Below, in pieces: positions 1-8,930 of a stretch of 64,000 bases of DNA. Numbering within the stretch: position 1 is the first letter of the stretch; the number at the start of each line of letters is the position of its first letter. The position numbers and the translations under genes are program-made. The stretch covers positions 26,901-90,900 of the forward strand of contig JAHQIW010000609.1 of assembly GCA_019055375.1 (NCBI GenBank), read 5' to 3'. The DNA is from Parelaphostrongylus tenuis. Lineage: Eukaryota; Nematoda; Chromadorea; Rhabditida; Metastrongylidae. A model generated the notes under the pieces. That model was given only the letters and a program-made list of their open reading frames with translations, made no database searches and was not told the origin of the DNA.

Positions 1-1011
1 TCCACTGCGTTTGTACAAGTGTAAAGTTCTAGTCAATTTGAGACTTATATCGGCGGATGTGATCTTCCTTGCTATTCCAGCCGTGCGCTGCCTAAGGTTC
101 ACATTAATCCACCTAAATAAAGCTAAAATAAATATTAAAGTGCTTAATATTTAGGTTCAGCTTACTCCACTTGACGATCCTCGTGCACAACCGTAATTAC
201 TTTGGCGCAATTTGGACCTTGCAGAGACAAATGGTGCCTAAACAATACACTAAAAATTGCACATCCTTCCTCACACGCTGAAATTTGGAGGAAACATACC
301 GCAGTGCACCCATTTCTCCGTATCTTGGGCTGGGCCAGGGCGGCCTACTAGCCAGTCACGGCGCCGGTACCGGCCGGCGTCTCTCAGTGCGCAGCGGGTG
401 ATTCGCTTAGGTGTGGGTCATCATTTTGACCCAGCGAATCTGCGCTTCTTCCTCTGGAGGAAGTCTTTTCTTGCTCTGTACTTATCTATAAATCATTTAC
501 TACAAATCATGAACTGGAAGAAACTATTTAGAAGAGAAATTACTCACATAGCCGGAGCAGAGTCATGAGCGGGTGGCCGATTAGGTCATGCAGATAATCG
601 AACACGCCGCGTTCGCCGTGCGGCAGCGGCGTGTGCCGTGCGGCCATTGAAGCGGGAAGCAGCGTCGCACTAGTCGCTCTGGCAGCAGTTGGCGTGAACG
701 ACCTTACGACTGGAGCGCGTAATCTTCACATCGTTGCGGTTTTGTAATGAATCCGGACCTCTCCCATGAATGAATGAAATTTTGTCTTCAGCAAAGGATG
801 AAATTTGAAGAAGTAACGGTACTCATATGTTAGACGGCACGTCAAATGAATAATCGATCTCACTTGCTAAACAAGATTTTTTCCCGGGAATGCTAATTGT
901 AGCAAAGGTTTGTAGCCGATGTACTATATTTATGTGGTAGTTCAGTGGATTTGTAATGTATTGTGAAGGTTCAGTGGTTTACATGGGTTATAACAAACAA
1001 TAGGATGGAAC

Positions 1012-1077
1012 CAAACAATGGCGTGGTACCAAACAATGTGGTAGAACCAAACAACGTGGTAGAACCAAACAACCTAT
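1012..1077. repeat. Minisatellite, about 18-bp unit
   Basis: Four imperfect tandem copies of a unit like GTGGTAGAACCAAACAAC lie inside the TIR element. The tract is mirrored at about 36,008-36,073. A short (AT)n run follows at about 1,111-1,128. Confidence 0.8.
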
Positions 1078-1261
1078 AATATACATGCATTACTAAAATG
1101 ATAATACAATAATATATATATATATATACATGATCACGACATATCGTTATGCGAACATATGCGTAAGTTAATATGGGTGACCGACTGATGAGGAGGATCG
1201 AGGACAGTGTTATGGCAAGTGGTGTTATTGTAGCTGACGGTGATGATGTTATCAAGTGATC

Positions 1262-1412
1262 ATGTTATTGCATATGACATTGTTATTGCTTTTTGACATT
1301 GTTATGACAGATGACAATGTTATTGTAATTGAAGATGTTATCGTAAGTGATCATGTTATTGCATATGATCATGTTATTGCATTTGACATTGTTATGACAA
1401 GTGACAATGTTT
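1262..1412. repeat. Degenerate minisatellite, 16-18-bp unit
   Basis: About eight degenerate units built around TGTTAT(TG) with TGACA or TGATCA spacers. In both arms the tract leaves long open frames on one strand, which are by-products of the repeat and not genes. The mirror copy is at about 35,673-35,823. Confidence 0.75.
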
Positions 1413-1978
1413 CGTAATTGTCGAAGCATGACTAAGCGGCGGAGCCCATTTGGGAATGCTATGTTCGCCCCCAAGTAGAACACCGACGGCGGGATCCAGT
1501 GGGTGAGTATATAGTGTTAGCAGTGGGGTCGCTAGTGATTAGATATGGGCAGAATCCCTAAACCGCGGTGATGGGCCGAGCATAGCCAAAGTGAGTTTGC
1601 TCCGCCACGGAAGTACTATGTTCCGCTCACAAATCTATTGAATTCATCTGAGTTGTATGAATGCAACCTTATGAAAGTAATTAGTTACAAGACAACGATG
1701 TTGTGTAGAGAGAGCAATAATGGATCGACAATGTACTGAGGTGAGGTGGTCCGGGTGATGTCAGACGACCGTTCAGATGATGACCCGCGATCGAACTGAC
1801 TGTTGAGGTTGGTGGCAGCTGGGTGCCGCCCTTGTCACTTGGACCATTTCTGTCTAAGGTCCTCGAGCCTCTGCGATACCACTTGCTCTCTAAAATCGTA
1901 GACCATTTGCGCTGCCTAAATTATCATGTAATTCCCGAAAGGATAGCAAAACTCCGTTGGGAGGTTTGCTATACTAAT

Positions 1979-2340
1979 AATCATTCGAAAGCTGAAATCT
2001 CTTGCTAGTGCTCCACATAGCTGGTTTTTAAAACATCCTTCCATAACGCTGTAAACTTCAAACTAAAATCATATTTCACACATTTACACGCTCTTTTTCT
2101 TATCTCGCTGATATTTCGCCAGGCAAACTCCTTCCTTATATTGGTAGTACTATTTCGATAGCACAAGTCTCGAAAAACTTAAAAATGCGTGTTTCATGAG
2201 AATGTTCTTTGGTAGCCTGTAGGAAAAAAGAAAAATTTGTGCTTAGAACTTTGAAGAGCAGAGCTCTCTCTTCAGACTATTTATTAGGAAGTATTCGATA
2301 GTTTAGGTTTCAGTAATTCCAACGCTATGCTTATGTCTAG
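1979..2340 (+). repeat. Dispersed repeat R1, copy in left arm
   Basis: This non-coding repeat includes the recognisable strings TCATTCGAAAGCT, TTTTTAAAACATCC, CACGCTCTTTTTCTTATCTCGC and GGTAGTACTA. Related copies lie at about 3,487-3,620 (partial, same orientation), 3,930-4,285 (opposite orientation), their mirrors in the right arm, and 60,142-60,290. More degenerate relatives appear near 39,890 and 41,000-41,230. Confidence 0.75.
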
Positions 2341-2494
2341 GAATGACCGTATCACTGTAGCGTAGCAGGGAATATAAGATCGAACTTCACGTATTCGACA
2401 ATATTCAGTAATATGTGCGATAATATTCAATAAATACTGCTATTAATACCTCGGAAGTGCTCAGCAGAAAAATCTACTAATCTATGCCTACCAT

Positions 2495-2755
2495 GCCGGG
2501 GTTAATCGATAGTCAACGTCGGAGCATCTTCAAGAGGTTCAATGGCAGCCACTAGCACAACTTTTCCTGGCTGTCAGAGAGGAGCTGATCCTTCATGTTG
2601 ATGTTGTCTGCGCTAAACTTAGCAAAGAAGCGAAATGCTGTTCTCTTAAGGACAAATCCTTGAGCCATTGTACGGTTGGCGTCTCGAAGGGGGTCTGTGC
2701 ATTGCGTCCCAATTCGTACTCGTAAAACTGCAAATTGCGATTGAGGCTTCGTTGA
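2495..2755 (-). pseudogene. mariner transposase N-terminal fragment (left arm)
   Basis: Read on the minus strand (clearer in the right arm, 34,330-34,590 on +), the frame gives YEYELGRNAQT. After a +1 shift it gives RTAFRFFAKFSADNINMKDQ. These match the helix-turn-helix and the W/F-F-AKF...LEDQPRSGRP linker of mariner-family transposases in the right order. Stops and at least one frameshift make it non-functional, and the catalytic domain is absent. Upstream in the minus direction, at about 2,910-2,930, lies a string close to TTAACCAGAAATAATTAAA. It also precedes the mariner pieces at 12.2 and 20.7 kb and probably represents the 5' terminal repeat. Confidence 0.75.
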
Positions 2756-3486
2756 ACGGCCATGACGCAGTAAGCATGGACAAATTTAGCACCTAAAGAA
2801 AGCTCAGAAAATTCTGCACAAAGGGGTATTTAATTGCTATTTGAAAGATGGCACAAATGTATTTGGAATTATGGAGCATACTTTGAGTTTTGATGTTAAA
2901 CAAATTTAATTATTTCTGGTTAAGAAATTAGGCGCTTATTGCTCTGGTATCAAAACTTAAAGAAGATCTAACACTTGTGGCAATGGACAAACGTGATCTG
3001 TTGTCAAGATAAAATATCAAAAAATAATTATGTAATTATGTATAATTATGTAATATGACTAAATACAAATGAAATAGCTTAGGAATGTTAAATAACAGTT
3101 CGAACTATGACTTTTGCCCGTAGGCATAAGGTTTTTCCTTCAAAACTCGGGGTTTCAGAGGAAGCGTCGACGTTGCTTCTAAAATGTAGGCAAAAATAAG
3201 GTTCACAATCAAGTATAAGTGGATATATAGCGTTACTTCCTAAAGGACAGTAGTACAAAGTCTCCTTCATAGCTCTGTAGAAGTTTCAACTCCTAAAGTA
3301 CACTTATAGTACAAGTGCCTCGGAATTATTCATGAAATGGCGTCGTATTGCAATGAGCAGTGTGAATTTGACGAACAGGTCTTTGTTTTGTAATTGTTTT
3401 GGCTTATTTCAACCAAAAATAGCCCTTAGAAATTTTTTTTTGGTCAATATATTAGACGCCGATAAATGAATATTCGATCCCACTAT

Positions 3487-3620
3487 CATTCGAAGGAGTG
3501 TTAGTAATTATTTAAAAGCTTAAATTTCTGGCTAGAGCCGTACTTATCCGTTTTTCAAAACATCTTTTCTATAACGCGGTAACACTCAAGATAAAAATGC
3601 GTTTCGCTTCCTCCGCGCGC
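3487..3620 (+). repeat. Partial R1 repeat
   Basis: It carries GGAGTGTTAGTAAT, then TTTCTGGCTAGAGC and TTTTTCAAAACATC, in the order seen in the reverse complement of 4,195-4,285 and, more weakly, at 1,979-2,060. Confidence 0.65.
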
Positions 3621-3929
3621 TTTCATTTTTTTACGCGTGTAATTCGCTAGAGGCACAAAAACCATATGAATGTGTAGAGGAAGTTTTGCAACATCTGAAT
3701 TAATCATTTCACCTAGACTTTCTTCCAAAGCGGAGAAGAAATTCCTCAATTGAAGCAAGATACCCCGAACATATCTGACCCACATCGATCGATCGGCCCG
3801 CTCCCCTGTCCGTGCGTTGTCCCGCAACCAAGCTGGCCGAATATGTGAAGCCCAATCATATCTTTCCTGCTACATCAACATATAACGTTTTTTCTTAGAA
3901 AACGAGCACAACAATGGAATCACTGAATC

Positions 3930-4285
3930 CTATGCTATCGCATGATTACTAATAAATAGTCTGAAGAAAGAGCTCTGTTCATCATAGTGTAGCACAATCT
4001 TTTTTTTCCACAGGCTACCAAACGAGCTTTTCTTAAAAAAACGCATTTTTGAGTTTTTTGAGACTTGTGCTATTGAAGTAGTACTACCACTCTGAGAATG
4101 AAGTTTGTCCAGCGAAATATAAGCGAGATAAGACAAAGAGCGTGTCCACGTGTGAAGCATAATTTTGTTTCGGAATTTACGGCGTCATAGGGCTATTTTT
4201 GTTAGTTTCGAAAAATTGGCTATGTACTGCTCTAGCCAGAGATCTGAGCTTTCGAATGATTACTAACACTCCCATAAAAAAGTCT
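3930..4285 (-). repeat. R1 repeat, inverted relative to 1,979-2,340
   Basis: The string AGCGAGATAAGACAAAGAGCG near 4,121 pairs with CGCTCTTTTTCTTATCTCGCT near 2,090, and further pairing extends on both sides. A smaller imperfect inverted repeat centred near 3,115 is therefore nested inside each arm of the giant palindrome. No coding function is visible; the open frames at 3,930-4,160 and 4,177-4,365 lie in repeat DNA. Confidence 0.7.
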
Positions 4286-4295
4286 AGTTCAGCAA

Positions 4296-4571
4296 ATGAG
4301 ATCGGACAAGGGAGAAGTTGACCGATTTGGGCTGGAAGCGCTTGGTTATCCGCCGTATTCGCCATTTCAGTCTCCGTCCGATATCCATCTCTTTAGATCA
4401 TTGGAGGACTGGTTGGACAAGAAGTTTTGGGACATCAATCATTTACGTCGAGAATTGACTGGATGGTTTGGATCGAAGAACAATGAGTTTGAGCGCGGAA
4501 TTGATTTATTGTCGAAGCGCTGGCAGAATTGCACCCAGGCAGACAAAGAATACTTAATTAATATTATTTGA
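4296..4571 (+). pseudogene. mariner transposase C-terminal fragment (left arm)
   Basis: The 91-codon frame contains GYPPYSPFQSPSDIHLFRSL, then a weaker match to the rest of the family's C terminus (LDKKFWD, GWFGSKNNEFERGIDLLSKRWQ) and a stop where mariner transposases end. The Asp of SPSD is the third catalytic acidic residue of the DD34D triad. Only about the last quarter of a roughly 345-residue protein is present, and the first two catalytic residues are missing. It is joined directly to R1-type DNA at its 5' side. The piece is on the opposite strand from the N-terminal fragment at 2,495-2,755, so the two are not one simple element. Confidence 0.85.
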
Positions 4572-4824
4572 TACCTTCAATTACTTGGTGAAATAAATTT
4601 TCGAAATTCTTAATCAAGTTTGGAGACTTAGTAGGGGAACTAATATTAATGAAGTCTCAATTCCATTTCCGTCACGAAACCATTCTATGATAAGGAAAAT
4701 CACGAAATATAAAAAAGTATCTTTTCCACACGAAAATATTATAGAACAACGATTGCTGAGCAGAAAATCTAGAGTGAACTTCACCGAATTGAAGGAAAAA
4801 CAACAAAATGACTAAAACAATCAT

Positions 4825-5249
4825 TTACAGACGCAAAGTTTGACCGTACGACTCACCGATTTTGTGATGTCTAACAAAACCGCTGTATATTATTGTGATA
4901 CTCACGGATAGTTTACTGATAATTTGCATAAAGAAAAAAGATAACACCAGAGTAAGTACAGTGATTCTGAGAGCAAAGAGAAACTCATGAGCTTGCAAAA
5001 ATGCTGAAAACTTTCTCATTGCAGTTCTTCAATATCGTTAGAAGTAATTTTATCAGAGAATACTTGAGAACAGCGTGTTATTCGACATAACAGCAAACTA
5101 TAGATTATACCTCTGACGAGTTTAGATTTATTTATTCTACCACTCACGCAGAGTCCGTCGATGATTGATATGATCATGGTGAACAAAAATTTCAAGATTC
5201 CTTTCACAATAACCTTTTTCATACCACTCCTGCATCTTCTTCGGCGCAA
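4825..5249 (-). other. Two overlapping hydrophobic open frames (64 and 77 codons)
   Basis: The upstream frame (5,016-5,249) starts with an Arg-rich stretch, followed by a hydrophobic segment around ILKFLFTMIISIIDGL. Its stop overlaps the ATG of the second frame (4,825-5,019) as ATGA. The second frame has a long hydrophobic stretch around LRITVLTLVLSFFFMQII. I recognise no family. They are identical in the right arm (31,836-32,260), but near-identity of the whole arm means this gives no evidence of selection. They may be chance frames in AT-rich DNA or remnants of a membrane protein. Confidence 0.2.
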
Positions 5250-6202
5250 GCGGACCCCTAAATTTGAAAATTGACTAAAATAAGTGCACTAATGCTAATG
5301 TAAAATAGAGATAAGCTACAAAGCGAATCACAAACACTGGGACAGACCATAACAGTATGTAATGTGAAGATTTTGGAAAATTAGGAAAGCACCTTGGGAA
5401 ATCCCGGGCTTGACCACCTCCGAGATTGTAATTGGAGTCGCCTCGAGCAGCATTCTACGGCATTCACAAGGGAGACGAAACACTCATGTAGCAGCCGAAG
5501 CAACACATGGACTATTCAAAAACCTCGCTGGAAAATGAACGAGAGGAAGAAATCCAATGCAAAAAGTGCTGCGGTTAACGCAGTAAATCATGATGATGGA
5601 TATTGTGTACAATAAAATTAGTGCAGAGTAATCATTTTCACTGGTACACTTACCTACTGCACCAACTCTAAAGGTCTGTAAAATCACTGCGGTAAAATCT
5701 ATACATGGATGTCAGTTGGTGAGGGCCTCATAGGTGATTCATTTTCTTAATTGGTTCATCTGGCAGGTTCGGCATCCTACTATCCGCAAAGGAGTGCACC
5801 TATGTCGCAAAAAAGCTATTCATACTTGTGAACAAAGAAATTGGCTTTTCTTTCTTTCGATCAAGCAATGCTGGCTCATGAAAGCTCGTGTTCGAAAGAA
5901 ATAAATATAGGCTTACTTAGTTTTTGATTGTCAGTCGTTCACTGGCGGATGTGTAGATGACGAGCTTGATTTTCCATGATAAGAAAACGTTTCAAAATTT
6001 TGAAAGAAACAAGGTCTCATTACTTTAATTGTACAATGTTCTAGAAAGCAATTCATGCACAGATGAGTTTTTGCCTGAATTCCGCTATGGTCAATGTAGC
6101 AAAACTCCCATTCAACCGTTCCGCATAGAGAAGTACAGCAGCATAATTTAGAAACAGAGCTAGCGTTATGATATAATCTGAAAAACACTATATAAAGCCC
6201 AT

Positions 6203-8508
6203 GGTGCTTCACCAACTACGAAACGAAGGTGATTGCACTCTGATGCCTGACGGGACACTCACAGCTTCCAAAAGGGCAATGGAGAAAACCATCCGCCGGT
6301 ACTACTCGGATCTCTTCGCTAGCCATGTCCTTTCACGGTCATATAAATTGAAAGAGAATGAATCTGTCGTTCCATCGGTCCTTCCTTCCAAAATCCGACA
6401 TACTATATCGTTCGCCAAGAACAAAAGAACACCCGGTCCAAATAGGATTAGACCAGAGCACCCGAAAAACCTCCGGCAGTTCTTATCGACACCTTGGCTT
6501 GGTTCTTCACTAGCAACTTGTTGGAATGAGGTTCCCATTTAAGGAAAGACCAGCAAGACATTGTTATTATTCAAAAAGGGAGGCCTTCACGACATACGCA
6601 ATTATCTCCTCCCCCTCCCCCCTCCCCATCTGCTTGCTGCCCGTTGTCTATAAACTATTCGCTCGAGTCATTCTTGACAGGATTGATAGAGAATTGGAAG
6701 AAGGACAGCCATGCGAACAAGCATGGTTCCGAAAAGGATTTAGTATCATACACCACATCCACACGATCACAAGCTTATTGAGGTTTAACGAGAGTACAAA
6801 ATACCGCTCTGTCTCAATTTCATCGATTTGAAGAAAGCCTCTCATTCAGTGGAAACAGAAGAGGTTATAGAGGTACTGGATAACCAGCGCGTCCCTACTC
6901 TGTACATGACGATCTTTCGTGAGTTCTATAGAGATTGTAACGATCAAAATATCGCCAATCTACGACAATATTACCATTGACGTAAGAAAGGGTTCGAAAA
7001 GAGGATACAATTCCGCCAAAATTATTCACTCCCACCTCCAAAATGTCATGCGTGCATCAGAGTGGGACGATATGGGAGTGAAAATTGACGGTCGGCAATC
7101 AAACCATCTTCGCTTCGCTGATGATATCGTCCTCATAACATCAAGCATCGACCAAGCAGAACGAATGTTGACCGATTTCGACAACGCCTGTAAAAAGATT
7201 GGCCCTCAACTAAATCTAACGAAAGCGATGTTCATGACGAACGTATGGACTTTAATGCCTCATTCACGCAGAACGAAACGAACATTTCTGAATTGTAATC
7301 GATTTGAATGGTATTAAATGAATGGAAAATTGATCGAAGTTTGCCTAACATCGATAGTTTTTTCTTTCTAATCAATGACTGCTTCACTTTCCGGATAATT
7401 TGAACATCAAATGTTAGTCTGTTCACCGAGTTTAATTACAGACAACACTGAAGTATTTTCGATTGCTACGAAAAGCATGTCGCGCAGCGGTTAGAGGTGC
7501 ACACGCGTGTTTGATGGTTCGGTCCCGCGCTCATGTCTCTCCAAGTCATCCATCCCTCGGAAATAGGTTAAATTGGCTTCCAGACTTGTCTAGGAGAATG
7601 GCAGCATGACTTGATACATTGGTGGGCCACTTTGAGTCATTGGTCAATGCCGAGAGTTTTGCTCTTTTATTTATTTCTCATATTCATGAGGAACCGATAG
7701 GTTTTGAATACCTTCTATTTATTCCTTCATGTTTATCAGGATAGGATGGGTTTTGAATGCCCCATTCACATTCAGTGGAACAAAAACCTCCGAATGTTTC
7801 AGTCACGTCTATTTAGGTCTTGAAATCAACATGATTAATTACCTAGCACCAGGATTGAACAGGAGGAAAAGAGCGGCTTGGTGAAGGCTTAAGAGCATCG
7901 CAGATGCAGATGAACGACCTAGCTCCAAAGTTGAGCAGGAGGAAACGAGCGGCTTGGGAACGTTTAAGGGCATCAAGGTTGTAGTGAACAGGACAAAGAA
8001 CATCCGACTCCGTGCCCACCTTTCGACTCGACAATTATCCCTGCCCTAACGTATGCAGCAGAAACCCGGTCGCTACGTAAGAAGGATGAAAGATCACTTG
8101 GCGTTATTGATCGCACAGTCGAAGGGTCAATGCTAGGAGTGTCGCGTATCTCGCAAATGAGAGAAAGGATTCGAAGTACCGACCTACGTCAACGATCGAA
8201 ATTGAGAGACGCCGCTCTACACACCAGGTATCGAAAATAAGGTGGGTCGGACACGTGATGCGCTTCAACGACAACTGATGGACGAGAGCCGTTACCGACT
8301 GCATTCTTCGGGATATTGAGCGCTCTACAGAAAGACCACCGAGCCGTTTGTCCGATTTCTTCACGAAAGGTACAGAAGAAAGATATGATGCTCAGTGAAT
8401 TCCTAGAGCGAAGAGTATCCACTGGGCTACTCTTTCACGCGATAGGGAAAAATGGAAGTGTGCCGGTACCCGCTTGAGTCACTCGACGATCAATTGAACA
8501 ACATGCGA
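6203..8508 (+). mobile_element. 5'-truncated, broken RTE-type LINE fragment (left side)
   Basis: The fragment starts abruptly in the linker before the reverse transcriptase (FTNYETKVIAL, then PDGTLTASKRAMEKTIRRYYSDLFASH), as expected for 5' truncation. It continues through ICLLPVVYKLFARVILDRID, the RT segment HLRFADDIVLITSSIDQAERM (about 7,105-7,170, with the FADD catalytic motif) and, after an interruption at about 7,320-7,755 containing a SINE, the 3' domain SRRKRAAW...RTKNIRLRAHL. Several frameshifts and stops are present. At about 7,860-7,980 a stretch encoding SRRKRAAW is tandemly repeated. The giant palindrome ends inside this element, near 7,165. Confidence 0.85.
7475..7670 (+). mobile_element. 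tRNA-derived SINE inserted in the LINE fragment
   Basis: The head has a box A-like CGCAGCGGTTAGAGGTGC and a box B-like GGTTCGGTCCCGCG about 25 bp downstream. The body includes CAGACTTGTCTAGGAGAATGG and ends near GTCAATGCCGAGAGTTTTGC. The same head and body order occurs at 21,762-22,052, so this is one SINE family. It lies within the interruption of the RTE fragment, so it probably inserted later. Confidence 0.75.
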
Positions 8509-8763
8509 TCCAAGTGCTTTATCCCTTTATAGAAACTAATCTATTCTACAAATTCGATGAGATTAAAGAGCACAAGGGAGATGATTCTAGTCGAACGACG
8601 CCAAAGACGAAGAAGATCCGCAATGAGAAAGGACGAACGACTTGGGAACAATTAACTGGAGTCGTTGAATACGAAGAAGAATAAGACGTCGAGATGATGA
8701 CCGAAGAAATTTAATTCCTTACGAACTTCGTGCTTGACTGGGAATGCTCGAGGGCTGTCGCGT

Positions 8764-8774
8764 TTGTGTGGTGT

Positions 8775-8856
<82 letters not shown>

Positions 8857-8863
8857 GTGTGTG

Positions 8864-8910
<47 letters not shown>

Positions 8911-8929
8911 CGCATGTGTGCGTGTGTGT
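8764..8929. repeat. (GT)n microsatellite
   Basis: About 165 bp of nearly pure GT/TG with a few single-base interruptions (GG, TTG). All open frames here on both strands are low-complexity artefacts. Confidence 0.98.
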
Positions 8930-8930
8930 C

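Larger units (their letters stand above)
898..1973. mobile_element. 1,076-bp non-autonomous TIR element (left arm copy)
   Basis: The ends are short inverted repeats, TGTAGCAAA at 898 and TATAGCAAA when the right end is read inwards (8 of 9 match). The element is flanked by the 5-bp direct repeat CTAAT at 893-897 and 1,974-1,978. The related locus at about 60,250-60,330 lacks the whole segment and has one copy of the 5-mer (ATTAG on +, 60,282-60,286), so it serves as the empty site. No transposase frame is present; the interior holds minisatellites and an (AT)n run. The superfamily cannot be assigned from such short ends. Confidence 0.8.
1..7165 (+). repeat. Left arm of a giant inverted repeat
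   Basis: This arm is the reverse complement of 29,920-37,084, and mirrored positions sum to 37,085. At least a dozen open frames at mirrored coordinates translate identically, for example 257-568 with 36,517-36,828, 3,555-3,827 with 33,258-33,530, and 5,931-6,215 with 30,870-31,154. Differences I found by eye are single-base: an extra C near 5,654, one A fewer near 5,840, and one C fewer near 6,473. They become more frequent beyond about 6,840. The arm starts at or before base 1, so its outer end is not visible here. It contains a TIR element, minisatellites, R1 repeats, two mariner pieces and the 5' part of a LINE fragment. No intact host gene is recognisable in it. Confidence 0.97.

Noticed and set aside
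257..568. 103-codon open frame with GRPTSQSRRRYRPASLSAQR
   Set aside because: Starts with TTG, lies in GC-rich repeat DNA of the arm, mirrored in the other arm, and no family is recognised.
1262..1412. CRISPR-like spacing of short repeats
   Set aside because: The units are degenerate and contiguous without unique spacers; it is a minisatellite in a eukaryotic genome.
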